In this document: positions 54,439 to 63,084 of the stretch, piece by piece | How positions within the stretch are numbered: position 1 is the stretch's first letter | Layout of the letters: each line of letters begins with the position of its first letter | DNA from: Solirubrobacter deserti | Lineage (GTDB): Bacteria > Actinomycetota > Thermoleophilia > Solirubrobacterales > Solirubrobacteraceae | Length of the DNA stretch: 64,000 bases | Reading direction: 5' to 3' | NCBI RefSeq assembly: GCF_003344625.1 | Contig: NZ_QPKJ02000004.1 | Coordinates: 434,001-498,000, forward strand | The notes under the pieces: generated by a model | Told to the model about the DNA's origin: nothing | Database searches by the model: none | The model's input: the letters and a program-made list of their open reading frames with translations, nothing else | Position numbers and translations under genes: made by a program

Positions 54439-55031
54439 TGTCACGACTCAAGGACCGTTACAACGACGAGATCCGCGACCAGCTCGTGGAGAAGTTCGGC
54501 TACTCGACGCCCATGCAGGCGCCGAAGCTGGTCAAGGTGACGCTCAACATGGGCGTCGGCGAGGCCAAGCAGGACTCCAAGATGCTCGAGGCGGCCAAGG
54601 CGCAGCTCGCCGACATCGCGGGCCAGCAGCCGAACATCCGCCGCGCGCGCAAGTCCGTCGCCGCCTTCAAGCTCCGCGAGGGCATGCCCGTCGGCCTGAC
54701 CGTCACGCTGCGTGACCAGAAGGCCTACGAGTTCCTCGACCGCCTGATCTCCGTGGCCATCCCCCGCCTGCGTGACTTCCGGGGCCTGAACCCGAAGTCC
54801 TTCGACGGCCGGGGCAACTACAACACTGGCATCAAGGAGCACGTGATCTTCCCGGAGATCGACTACGACACCGTTGATCAGGTCCGGGGCCTGGACATCG
54901 CGATCACGACGACCGCCAAGACGGACGCTGAAGCCTTCACGCTTCTCGACGCGCTCGGCCTGCCCTTCGCACGCGACGGGCGCCCGAAGCAGTACGAGAG
55001 CCTCCGGGGCAGCGAAGCCGTCGCCGCATAG
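54438..55031 (+). CDS. rplE: 50S ribosomal protein L5
   Basis: L5 binds 5S rRNA. The 197 residues are a little longer than the usual 180: [55 protein letters not shown] and the C-terminal [15 protein letters not shown]. The C-terminal 15 residues after the core are extra. Confidence 0.98.
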   Translation: MSRLKDRYNDEIRDQLVEKFGYSTPMQAPKLVKVTLNMGVGEAKQDSKMLEAAKAQLADIAGQQPNIRRARKSVAAFKLREGMPVGLTVTLRDQKAYEFLDRLISVAIPRLRDFRGLNPKSFDGRGNYNTGIKEHVIFPEIDYDTVDQVRGLDIAITTTAKTDAEAFTLLDALGLPFARDGRPKQYESLRGSEAVAA

Positions 55032-55050
55032 ACAAGAGAGAACTTCTCGA

Positions 55051-55236
55051 ATGGCTAAGACCTCAAAGATCGTCGCCTCGCAGCGCACGCCCAAGTACAA
55101 GACGCGTCAGCAGTCCCGCTGCCGTCGGTGCGGGCGTCCGCGCGCGGTGTACCGCAAGTTCGGCATCTGCCGTCTGTGCCTGCGTCAGCTGGCCCACAAC
55201 GGCTACATCCCCGGCATGACGAAGTCGAGCTGGTAG
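55051..55236 (+). CDS. rpsN: 30S ribosomal protein S14, zinc-binding type Z
   Basis: The 61-residue short S14 with four Cys ([20 protein letters not shown]) that bind zinc; Zn-independent S14 is about 100 residues. ATG 55051 follows GAGAGAAC. It lies between rplE and rpsH as in Gram-positive spc operons. rpsH starts 7 bases later. Confidence 0.97.
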   Translation: MAKTSKIVASQRTPKYKTRQQSRCRRCGRPRAVYRKFGICRLCLRQLAHNGYIPGMTKSSW

Positions 55237-55243
55237 GCGCATC

Positions 55244-55651
55244 ATGTCGATGACCGACCCCATCGCCGACTTCCTGACCCGGATCCGCAACGGCATCATG
55301 GCCGCGCACGAGACGGTGGAGATCCCCTCCAGCCGGCTCAAGCGCGAGATGGCGCGGATCCTGACCGAGCAGGGCTACATCGAGGGCTTCGACGAGGCCC
55401 CCGGCGTGCCCGGCAGCGCGGCCGACAAGCTGCTCGTCCGCCTCAAGTACACTGAGAACCGGACGTCCGTGATCTCCGGCCTGCGCCGGGTGTCCCGTCC
55501 CGGCCAGCGTCGCTACGTGGATTCGAAGTCGATTCCCAAGGTGCTCGGCGGCATGGGCACCACGATCCTGTCCACCTCGCACGGCGTCATGACCGGCCAC
55601 GAGGCTCGCGCTGCGGGCGTCGGTGGCGAGGTCGTCGCCGAGGTCTGGTAA
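55244..55651 (+). CDS. rpsH: 30S ribosomal protein S8
   Basis: S8 is a central-domain assembly protein and the spc-operon repressor in E. coli. The 135 residues show [20 protein letters not shown] and the closing [20 protein letters not shown] with the usual EVW end. Confidence 0.98.
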   Translation: MSMTDPIADFLTRIRNGIMAAHETVEIPSSRLKREMARILTEQGYIEGFDEAPGVPGSAADKLLVRLKYTENRTSVISGLRRVSRPGQRRYVDSKSIPKVLGGMGTTILSTSHGVMTGHEARAAGVGGEVVAEVW

Positions 55652-55658
55652 CCCGCAA

Positions 55659-56192
55659 ATGTCCCGCATCGGTAGAAAGCCCATCCCCGTGCCCTCGACC
55701 GTGACCGTCACGGTCGAGCCCGAGGTTGTGCGCGTCTCCGGCCCCCGCGGCAATCTCGAGGAGCGCAAGAACCGCGCCATCGAGGTCACCCAGGAGGACG
55801 GCCAGCTGATCGTGACCCGTCCGACCGATCGCGCCGAGCACCGGGCCCTGCACGGGCTCACCCGCTCGCTGGTCGCGAACATGGTCGAGGGCGTGACCGT
55901 CGGGTTCACCAAGACGCTCGAGATTCAGGGCGTCGGCTACCGCGCGCAGCTCAAGGGTCGCGACCTGGAGCTGGCGCTGGGTTACTCGCATCCCGTGCCG
56001 ATCAAGGCGCCGGAGGGCATCGAGTTCGAGGTGCCCCAGCCGACGCGCGTGATCATCAAGGGGAACAACAAGCAGGTCGTCGGCGAGATCGCGGCGATCA
56101 TCCGCAAGCAGCGCCCGCCGGAGCCCTACAAGGGCAAGGGCATCCGCTATCAGGGCGAGTACGTGGCCCGGAAGGTCGGTAAGCGCGCATGA
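55659..56192 (+). CDS. rplF: 50S ribosomal protein L6
   Basis: L6 lies next to the sarcin-ricin loop. The 177 residues show [20 protein letters not shown] and [20 protein letters not shown] near the C-terminus. I chose ATG 55659; the upstream frame to 55623 is shadow. It overlaps rplR by 4 bases (ATGA). Confidence 0.98.
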   Translation: MSRIGRKPIPVPSTVTVTVEPEVVRVSGPRGNLEERKNRAIEVTQEDGQLIVTRPTDRAEHRALHGLTRSLVANMVEGVTVGFTKTLEIQGVGYRAQLKGRDLELALGYSHPVPIKAPEGIEFEVPQPTRVIIKGNNKQVVGEIAAIIRKQRPPEPYKGKGIRYQGEYVARKVGKRA

Positions 56193-56542
56193 CGGTTCTG
56201 TCTCCCCCCAAGAAGCGCCTCAAGCGCCGTCGTCGCGTCCGTGCCAAGGTGCACGGCTCGGCCGTGCGCCCGCGCATCTCGGTGTTCCGCTCCAACCGCG
56301 GCATCTTTGCCCAGCTCATCGACGACGACGCCGGCGTCACGCTCGCCTCGGTCCAGTGGACCGAGGAGGCGCTGCGCTCGCTCAAGCCGATGGAGCAGGC
56401 CACGGAGGCGGGCAAGCTGCTCGCGTCCCGGGCCAAGGACGCCGGGATCGACACCGCCGTGTTCGATCGCGGTGGCTACCAGTATCACGGCCGTGTGAAG
56501 GCCCTGGCCGAGGGCGCCCGCGAGGGCGGCCTGAGCTTCTAA
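56189..56542 (+). CDS. rplR: 50S ribosomal protein L18
   Basis: L18 binds 5S rRNA with L5. The 117 residues are of usual length: [20 protein letters not shown] and [20 protein letters not shown], the family's closing signature. rpsE begins 23 bases downstream. Confidence 0.98.
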   Translation: MTVLSPPKKRLKRRRRVRAKVHGSAVRPRISVFRSNRGIFAQLIDDDAGVTLASVQWTEEALRSLKPMEQATEAGKLLASRAKDAGIDTAVFDRGGYQYHGRVKALAEGAREGGLSF

Positions 56543-56565
56543 GACCGCTACCCTCGAAGGACTCC

Positions 56566-57173
<608 letters not shown>

Positions 57174-57177
<4 letters not shown>

Positions 57178-57356
57178 GCACGCTCGTCATCACCCAGGTG
57201 AAGTCCGCCAACGGCACGAACGGGCGCCAGCGCGACACGCTGCGCTCGATCGGCCTGCGCGGCATTGGCAAGTCCGTTGAGAAGCCGGATTCCGAGGCGC
57301 TGCGCGGCATGGTTCACGCCGTGCGCCACCTCGTGACCGTCGAGGAGAAGTCGTAA
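57174..57356 (+). CDS. rpmD: 50S ribosomal protein L30
   Basis: Small L30 of 60 residues: [40 protein letters not shown]. Overlaps rpsE (ATGA) and rplO (TAATG), so it is strongly coupled to both. Confidence 0.97.
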
Positions 57357-57874
57357 TGAGTGAGCAGGACGCCGTCAACGAGGAGCTCGCGGCGGAGGCC
57401 GTCGGGCTCCATTCGCTGAAGCCCGCGCCCGGCTCCAAGAAGGACCGCAAGCGCGTCGGGCGCGGCCATGGCTCCGGCCACGGCAAGACGTCCGGCCGCG
57501 GGCACAAGGGCTACAACTCGCGCGCCGGCGCGAAGGACCGCGCTCGCTTCGAGGGCGGCCAGAATCCGCTGCACATGCGGATGCGCAAGCTGCGCGGCCC
57601 GAACAAGAAGATGTCGATGCCGTTCGAGATGTTCCGGACGCACACGCAGCACGTCAATCTCGACGATCTCGAGAAGCGTTTCGACGACGGCGCGACGATC
57701 GGGCTCGAGGAGCTCAAGGCCGCGGGCCTCGCCAAGCAGCGGGGTGTGCCGGTCAAGATCCTCGGCCGTGGCGAGCTCACCAAGAAGTTCACGGTGACCG
57801 TCCACAAGGTCTCGGCTTCCGCGCGCTCGGGCATCGAGGGCGCCGGCGGCACCGTTCAGCTCATCGAGGACTAA
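57356..57874 (+). CDS. rplO: 50S ribosomal protein L15
   Basis: L15 is a late assembly protein of the large subunit. The 172 residues show LHSLKPAPGSKKDRKRVGRG, GSGHGKTSGRGHKGYNSRAG and FEGGQNPLHMRMRKLRG. About 15 acidic residues precede the normal start (SEQDAVNEELAAEAVG), making it longer than the usual 145-150. secY follows after 6 bases. Confidence 0.97.
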   Translation: MSEQDAVNEELAAEAVGLHSLKPAPGSKKDRKRVGRGHGSGHGKTSGRGHKGYNSRAGAKDRARFEGGQNPLHMRMRKLRGPNKKMSMPFEMFRTHTQHVNLDDLEKRFDDGATIGLEELKAAGLAKQRGVPVKILGRGELTKKFTVTVHKVSASARSGIEGAGGTVQLIED

Positions 57875-57880
57875 AGCACC

Positions 57881-59149
57881 GTGATCTCCACGATCATGCA
57901 GTCGTTCCGCGTCGCGGAGATCCGGAAGAAGCTGCTCTTCACGGCGGCGATCCTGGCGCTCTACCGGCTCGGGTCGTTCATCCCTGTGCCGAGCGTCAAT
58001 GTCGACGCCGTCGAGCAGATCCAGAACAACTACTCCACGGGTGTCCTGAACCTCCTGGACACCTTCACGGGTGGTGGCCTGTCGCGCATCTCGTTGTTCG
58101 CGCTCGGGATCATGCCGTACATCACGGCGTCGATCATCCTGCAGCTGCTGGTCGTGGTCTCGCCGTCCCTGGAGAAGCTCCAGAAGGAAGGCGAGGTCGG
58201 GCAGGCGCGGATCACTCAGTACACGCGCTACCTGACCGTGGGCCTCGCGGCTGCGCAGGCGGTCGGCTACACGTTCCTGTTTCGCTCGCAGGGCTCCGCC
58301 GGCGGCACGCCGGTGTTCGAGTCCTTCAACGCGGGCACGGTCGTGCTGGTCGTGCTGTGCCTCACGGCGGGCTCGATCCTCGTCATGTGGATGGGTGAGC
58401 TGATCACCCAGCGCGGTATCGGCAACGGCATCTCGCTGATGATCTTCGCGTCGATCGTCGCGGGCCTGCCGGGTGGCGTGACCACCTGGTGGACGAACCC
58501 GGACCCGGTCTTCAAGATCATCCTGCCGTTCCTGGCGCTGGGCGTCGTCGCGGCGGTCGTGTTCATCCAGGAGGGCCAGCGCCGGATCCCGATCCAGTAC
58601 GCCAAGCGCGTGATCGGCCGGCGCATGAGCTCGGGCGGACAGACCTACCTGCCGCTGCGCGTGAACATGGCCGGCGTCATCCCGGTCATCTTCGCCGCGT
58701 CGATCATGGCCTTCCCGCCCACGATCGGCCAGCTCGTGCCGGGCTGGGAGGGGCTCGCGACCTTCTTCAACCCCGGTGGTTGGGCCTACGTGGCCGGCGA
58801 GACGGTGATGATCATCCTCTTCACCTACTTCTACACGGCGGTCACGTTCAACCCGGTCGACCAGGCCGACAACCTGCGCAAGTACGGCGGCTTCATCCCG
58901 GGCGTGCGTCCGGGCCGCCCGACGGCCGAGTTCCTGGATCGCATCCTCGCGCGGCTGACGTTCCCGGGCGCGCTGTATCTGGCCGCGGTCGCCGCGCTGC
59001 CGACCATCATCATCGCCACGACCAACGCGCCGTCCTCGTTCTACTTCGGCGGAACGTCGCTTCTGATCGTCGTGGGCGTGGCCCTCGACACCATGAAGCA
59101 GCTCGAAGCGCAGCTGATGATGCGCAATTACGAAGGCTTCCTCAAGTAA
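57881..59149 (+). CDS. secY: preprotein translocase subunit SecY
   Basis: Channel-forming subunit of the Sec translocon, ten membrane helices. The 422 residues are typical: LYRLGSFIPVPSVNVDAVEQ at the first helix, FALGIMPYITASIILQLLVV (plug region/TM2), RGIGNGISLMIFASIVAGLP, RRIPIQYAKRVIGRRMSSGG (cytoplasmic loop binding ribosome and SecA) and QLEAQLMMRNYEGFLK at the end. GTG start. Works with secE at 589 of this window. Confidence 0.98.
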   Translation: MISTIMQSFRVAEIRKKLLFTAAILALYRLGSFIPVPSVNVDAVEQIQNNYSTGVLNLLDTFTGGGLSRISLFALGIMPYITASIILQLLVVVSPSLEKLQKEGEVGQARITQYTRYLTVGLAAAQAVGYTFLFRSQGSAGGTPVFESFNAGTVVLVVLCLTAGSILVMWMGELITQRGIGNGISLMIFASIVAGLPGGVTTWWTNPDPVFKIILPFLALGVVAAVVFIQEGQRRIPIQYAKRVIGRRMSSGGQTYLPLRVNMAGVIPVIFAASIMAFPPTIGQLVPGWEGLATFFNPGGWAYVAGETVMIILFTYFYTAVTFNPVDQADNLRKYGGFIPGVRPGRPTAEFLDRILARLTFPGALYLAAVAALPTIIIATTNAPSSFYFGGTSLLIVVGVALDTMKQLEAQLMMRNYEGFLK

Positions 59150-59152
59150 CCG

Positions 59153-59821
59153 ATGTCGGAGCTCAACCTCATCCTCCTGGGGCCCCCGGGGGCCGGTAAG
59201 GGCACGCAGGCCGCGCGGCTGCGCGAGGACTTCGGGCTGCCCTACATCGGCACGGGCGACCTGCTGCGCGAGCACAAGGAGAACAAGACCGAGCTCGGTC
59301 TGCGCGCGCAGGAGTTCATGGACAACGGCGACCTCGTCCCCGACGAGCTCGTGATCTCGATGATCATCGAGAAGATCGAGGAAGAGGGCGAGGACGGGTT
59401 TCTGCTCGACGGCTTCCCGCGCACGGTCGGCCAGGCCGACGCGCTGAGCGAGGAACTCGAGAAGCTGGGCCGCCGGCTGACGGCCGCGCTGCTGGTCGAC
59501 GCGCCGGACGAGGTCGTGATGTCGCGGCTGAGCGGGCGGCGTCAGTGCTCGAACGGGCACCTCTACCACGTGGAGTTCGACCCGCCCAAGCATCCGGACG
59601 TGTGCGACCAGGACGGCAAGCCGCTGTTCCGGCGTAAGGACGACGAGCCCGAGACGATCGCGAAGCGGCTCGCCACCTACCACAAGCAGACCGAACCACT
59701 CCGGGACTACTACGAAGAGCGCGGATATCTGCGACGCTTCGACGGCACGCGCGACAAGACCGAGGTCCACGACCACATTCGCGCGACCTTGGCGACCCTT
59801 CGCCTCGAGGAACGGCTGTGA
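59153..59821 (+). CDS. adk: adenylate kinase
   Basis: Interconverts ATP + AMP and 2 ADP. The 222 residues show the P loop GPPGAGKGTQAARLREDFGL, LLDGFPRTVGQADAL, and the long LID domain. The LID zinc site is degenerate (CSNGH ... VCDQDG, where Zn-type enzymes have paired Cys). It starts 3 bases after secY and overlaps map (GTGA), the usual secY-adk-map order. Confidence 0.98.
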   Translation: MSELNLILLGPPGAGKGTQAARLREDFGLPYIGTGDLLREHKENKTELGLRAQEFMDNGDLVPDELVISMIIEKIEEEGEDGFLLDGFPRTVGQADALSEELEKLGRRLTAALLVDAPDEVVMSRLSGRRQCSNGHLYHVEFDPPKHPDVCDQDGKPLFRRKDDEPETIAKRLATYHKQTEPLRDYYEERGYLRRFDGTRDKTEVHDHIRATLATLRLEERL

Positions 59822-60603
59822 TCATCAAGAAATCCCCCGCCGAGATCGACCAGATGGCCGCGGCGGGGGAGATCCTGGTTCGAACGATGGACCTGCTGGC
59901 GGGCAAGATCCGCCCGGGCGTGACCACGGCGGAGCTGGACGCGGCGGCCGAGAAGTACATCCGGTCGCAGGGCGCGACGCCGGCGTTCAAGGGCTATCGC
60001 GGCTTCCCGGGCTCCACCTGCCTGTCCCCGAACGACATGGTCGTGCACGGCATCCCGGGCAAGTTCAAGCTCTCGCGCGGGGATATCCTGAGCGTGGACA
60101 TCGGCGTCATCAAGGACGGCTGGGTCGCGGACGCGGCTCGCACCTTCCCGGTCGGCGAGGTCTCCGCGGTCGCGGCGAAGCTGCTGGACGTGACCGAGGG
60201 CTCGTTGTTCGCCGCGGTCGAGCAGTGCCGCCCCGGCAATCGCCTCGGCGACGTCTCGCACGCCGTCCAGGAGTTCGTCGAGGCCCAGGGCCTGTCGATC
60301 GTTCGCTCGCTGGTCGGCCACGGCATCGGCCGCGACATGCACGAGGAGCCGCAGATCCCGAACTACGGCCCCGCCGGCAAGGGCCCCGTGCTCGAGGAGG
60401 GCATGGTGCTCGCCGTCGAGCCGATGGTCAACGCCGGTCGCCACATGGTCCGTATGGGCGACGACGGCTGGTCGATCTTCTCCCAAGACGGCTCGCTGGC
60501 CGCCCACTTCGAGTTCACGATCGCCGTGACCGCCGACGGGCCGCGCATCCTCACGCCGTGGCACCACCCGGAGGCCGCCGCCTCCGCGCCCGCCGCAGCG
60601 TAA
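59818..60603 (+). CDS. map: type I methionine aminopeptidase
   Basis: Removes the initiator Met from nascent proteins. The 261 residues are of usual length. Metal ligands of the pita-bread fold are visible: Asp in LSVDIGVIKDG and AARTFPVG, His in GHGIGRDMHEEPQIPNYGP, Glu in VLAVEPMVNAG and FEFTIAVT. GTG start overlapping the adk stop. Its last 53 bases overlap the convergent gene at 60551-61369. Confidence 0.98.
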   Translation: MIIKKSPAEIDQMAAAGEILVRTMDLLAGKIRPGVTTAELDAAAEKYIRSQGATPAFKGYRGFPGSTCLSPNDMVVHGIPGKFKLSRGDILSVDIGVIKDGWVADAARTFPVGEVSAVAAKLLDVTEGSLFAAVEQCRPGNRLGDVSHAVQEFVEAQGLSIVRSLVGHGIGRDMHEEPQIPNYGPAGKGPVLEEGMVLAVEPMVNAGRHMVRMGDDGWSIFSQDGSLAAHFEFTIAVTADGPRILTPWHHPEAAASAPAAA

Positions 60604-61369
60604 GCAGCACCAGCGCCGCCAAGGCGAACAGTCCGCCGGCGGTCATCGCCTTCTCGGGCGCGTCGCAGCGCCCGACCGCGTTGCAGTCGACCTGGCACTC
60701 ACGGGCACCGGCGGCGAACGCGTTCGCGTCCCAGCGAGTGGGCTGGAACGCCGGTCCCAGCGGGGAGTCCTGCTCCGGCGGAACGAGCTTTGAGGCGCGC
60801 GAGCTGCCCCACGGGTGCGGGTCCCGCATCCACGGCGGGCTTGTACGCGTGATCTCGACCACGTCAGGCATCGCGATGTCGCCGAGGCCGTCGGCCTCAT
60901 CGTTCGGGTCCGGCCACAGCCGGTCGCGCGTCCCGGGCTCGAAGTACGAAGCATGCGATCCGTGCGCGGCGTACACGATCGGGCGGCCGCCACCCCAGAA
61001 GCGCATGCCGCCTGTGTGGCAACGCTCGGCGCCGGAGTGCTGGCCGTAAACCGCCTCGACGAGCCGGTCGTTCTCGTCGACGCGGTACTGCGCGAGCTCC
61101 CAGTCGCCTTCGTGCCGGCCGGTCCGAACGATGCCCCGATCCTGGTCCTGGTAGTCGTAGTAGAGCCAGTACTGGAACCAGGTGCCGCCGTCGTCGGCCG
61201 GGCTCGCGCGGGCGTAGAGGACGGGTCGGCTGCCGTGGACGCCGGTGAGCGGGTGACGTTCCTGCGCGTCGTGGACGACGACGGGAGCGAACGCGGTCAG
61301 CGTGGCGGCGGTGGCTGTGGAGATCAGCACCTGCGGCACGGTACCCGCGAGCGGGTCGGGGGCGAGCAC
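60551..61369 (-). CDS. Vps62-domain-like predicted membrane/secreted protein
   Basis: A 272-residue protein. It contains WFQYWLYYDYQDQDRG, GRHEGDWELAQYRVDE and YAAHGSHASYFEPG, the pattern of the Vps62/DUF946-like domain seen in plant, fungal and bacterial proteins of unknown activity. The N-terminus has a weak hydrophobic stretch that may be a signal peptide, and residues about 242-260 (AMTAGGLFALAALVLLTL) plus an Arg-rich tail form a likely C-terminal membrane anchor. It occupies the place between map and rpmJ where infA commonly sits. Its stop lies 53 bases inside map. Confidence 0.8.
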   Translation of the reverse strand: MLAPDPLAGTVPQVLISTATAATLTAFAPVVVHDAQERHPLTGVHGSRPVLYARASPADDGGTWFQYWLYYDYQDQDRGIVRTGRHEGDWELAQYRVDENDRLVEAVYGQHSGAERCHTGGMRFWGGGRPIVYAAHGSHASYFEPGTRDRLWPDPNDEADGLGDIAMPDVVEITRTSPPWMRDPHPWGSSRASKLVPPEQDSPLGPAFQPTRWDANAFAAGARECQVDCNAVGRCDAPEKAMTAGGLFALAALVLLTLRRARRRRPPGGATA

Positions 61370-61493
61370 ACTGTGCGTCGCGTCAAGAAGCTCGCCGGGG
61401 CGCCGCTCGGGCTCGAGACCGCGTGCTCAGCGAGTTTCTTGACCCGCCACGGCCAACTCGCTTGGGCTCATGCGCGCGGGGTGTGCGACGTTT

Positions 61494-61510
61494 GTTTCGG
61501 TATCCGAAAC
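61494..61510. promoter_or_regulatory. perfect inverted repeat, candidate operator
   Basis: GTTTCGG-TAT-CCGAAAC, 7-bp perfect arms. It lies 125 bases upstream of the Vps62-like gene on the minus strand and about 200 bases before the candidate rpmJ promoter. Its shape fits a TetR- or MarR-type site; no regulator is adjacent. Confidence 0.4.
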
Positions 61511-61705
61511 TTTCGTCGCCCACCTCGGCTTTGCCGGGGGTGCCGCGAACAGCACTGGAGCCACGGTCCTCGCGGCCCGAACCGGCGTGGCGGGTGCGCT
61601 AACGTGACATACGCGCGCGCGAGACGGAGTGCGCGTCCCCGACGGAACGGCGAAAATACGCCGTTTGCAGGGCCTTAGCAAGTGCGTCGGACGTCTCGGA
61701 TGCTT

Positions 61706-61714
61706 TGCTATCCT
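61706..61714 (+). promoter_or_regulatory. candidate extended -10 promoter of rpmJ-rpsM-rpsK-rpoA
   Basis: TGC-TATCCT (TATCCT at 61709-61714), 117 bases before rpmJ, of the same TGC-TATNNT form as at rpoB and fusA. No -35 recognised. Confidence 0.45.
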
Positions 61715-61830
61715 GCTCTGTCGCGCTCGGAGCCGGGAGGCTTCTGCGTGTGACCGCTCCGGGGGCATGGTAGCGGTGGCCAGCCCGGCCACCAGAGCCA
61801 CCCCGTCTGGATCATCAGCCGAAAGGGATC

Positions 61831-61944
61831 ATGAAGGTACGACCGTCGGTCAAGCCGATGTGTGAAAAGTGCAAGATCATCCGCCGCCACGGTCGGGTGC
61901 TCGTGATCTGCCAGAACCCCCGGCACAAGCAGCGTCAGGGGTAA
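61831..61944 (+). CDS. rpmJ: 50S ribosomal protein L36
   Basis: The smallest ribosomal protein, 37 residues: [20 protein letters not shown], then [17 protein letters not shown]. Zinc ligands C11, C14, C27 and H32 are all present, so this is the Zn-binding form. AAAGGG stands before the ATG. rpsM follows 13 bases later. Confidence 0.98.
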   Translation: MKVRPSVKPMCEKCKIIRRHGRVLVICQNPRHKQRQG

Positions 61945-61957
61945 AGGGCTCAGAGAC

Positions 61958-62341
61958 ATGGCACGCATCGCAGGAATCAACATCCCGCTCAACAAGCGCG
62001 TGGAAATCGGACTGACCTACATCTACGGGATCGGTCGTCCGACCTCCAACGTCATCCTGGCCCAGCTGGGCATCGAGCCGGACCGCAAGGTCCGCGACCT
62101 CACGGACGACGAGGTTTCGAAGCTGCGCGACATCATCGACCGCGACTTCGTGGTCGAGGGCGACCTTCGCCGTGAGCGCAGCCAGAACATCAAGCGCTTG
62201 ATGGAGATCGGCTGCTATCGCGGTCTGCGCCATCGCCGCGGGCTGCCGGTGCGCGGCCAGAACACCAAGACCAACGCTCGCACGCGCAAGGGCCCGAAGC
62301 GCATGCAGGTGGCCGGCAAGAAGAAGGCAGGTAAGAAGTAA
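61958..62341 (+). CDS. rpsM: 30S ribosomal protein S13
   Basis: S13 touches P-site tRNA and the 50S subunit. The 127 residues show [33 protein letters not shown] and [20 protein letters not shown]. It ends with a basic Lys-rich tail. One-base overlap with rpsK (TAATG). Confidence 0.98.
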   Translation: MARIAGINIPLNKRVEIGLTYIYGIGRPTSNVILAQLGIEPDRKVRDLTDDEVSKLRDIIDRDFVVEGDLRRERSQNIKRLMEIGCYRGLRHRRGLPVRGQNTKTNARTRKGPKRMQVAGKKKAGKK

Positions 62342-62736
62342 TGCCCGCTCCCCGCCGCCCCCAGCGTGGTCGCCGCAAGGTCAAGAAGAACGTCCCGATC
62401 GGCCAGGCGCACATCAAGACGTCGTTCAACAACACGATCGTCGCGCTGACCGACCGCGAAGGCAACGTGATCGCGTGGGAGTCTGCCGGCGGTGCCGGCT
62501 TCAAGGGCTCGCGCAAGTCGACCCCCTTCGCCGCGCAGGTGACGGCTGACGCCGCCGCGCGCAAGGGCATCGAGCAGGGCATGCAGAAGGTCGAGGTCTT
62601 CGTGAAGGGCCCGGGCTCGGGCCGCGAGACCGCGATCCGCTCGCTCCAGGCGGCCGGCCTCGAGGTCACCGGCGTCAAGGACGTCACCCCGCAGGCTCAC
62701 AACGGCTGCCGGCCCCGGAAGCGGCGCCGCGTCTAA
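62341..62736 (+). CDS. rpsK: 30S ribosomal protein S11
   Basis: S11 is on the small-subunit platform. The 131 residues show [40 protein letters not shown] and the closing [15 protein letters not shown]. It would normally be followed by intact rpsD; here only a remnant follows. Confidence 0.98.
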   Translation: MPAPRRPQRGRRKVKKNVPIGQAHIKTSFNNTIVALTDREGNVIAWESAGGAGFKGSRKSTPFAAQVTADAAARKGIEQGMQKVEVFVKGPGSGRETAIRSLQAAGLEVTGVKDVTPQAHNGCRPRKRRRV

Positions 62737-62748
62737 CCCCGAGTTCCA

Positions 62749-63002
62749 ATGGCACGCCATACCTCCCTCCAGTGCGAGCAGGCCCGCCGCGAGCGGCAGA
62801 AGAGAACGACGTGATCACGTTCAAGGCGCAGTCCGACGCCGAGAACACCATCCGCGACGCGACCGAGCTCGTGGCGCAGGTGCCCGCCTGGTTGCAGGCC
62901 GACCACGATCAGCTCACCGCGAAGGTGCTGCGCCATCCCGAGCGCGCGGAGATCGCCGCGCCGGTCCAGGAGCAGCTCATCGTGGAGCTCTACTCGAAGT
63001 AG
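62749..63002 (+). pseudogene. rpsD: rpsD (ribosomal protein S4) remnant
   Basis: Two pieces of S4 lie 12 bases after rpsK. First, ATG 62749 opens a 21-codon frame MARHTSLQCEQARRERQKRT, recognisable as the S4 start (MARYTG..CR..RREG). It ends at TGA 62812-62814. Second, in another frame from GTG 62811 to 63002, comes the S4 C-terminus: TELVAQVPAWLQADHDQLTA, then KVLRHPERAEIAAPVQEQLI and VELYSK, matching the family ending PEWL...VLRLP...I...INEQLIVEFYSK. Intact S4 is about 200 residues; about 120 codons, including most of the S4 RNA-binding domain, are missing. A functional rpsD must lie elsewhere, as it does in some other actinobacteria. The two pieces overlap as GTGA, so both might still be translated. 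Confidence 0.88.
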
Positions 63003-63084
63003 TCCAAGACTCTCCACACCCCGAGGCGCGCAGACGGCGCTGCCTGGGCATGCTCCCCACACGAGAACGAAGTTAGGAACCTTG

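Larger units (their letters stand above)
61370..61830. other. intergenic region before rpmJ, no infA
   Basis: Searched for infA (a protein of about 72 residues), which often sits here; no frame resembles IF-1. The region contains an inverted repeat (61494-61510), a candidate promoter (61706-61714) and a small hairpin GGTGGCC/GGCCACC (61775-61793) in the rpmJ leader. Short open frames on both strands have Arg/Pro-rich chance translations. Confidence 0.6.

Noticed and set aside
61427..61801. A 124-codon minus-strand frame before rpmJ
   Set aside because: Arg/Ala/Pro-rich chance translation, no ribosome binding site or family, and it covers the likely rpmJ promoter.
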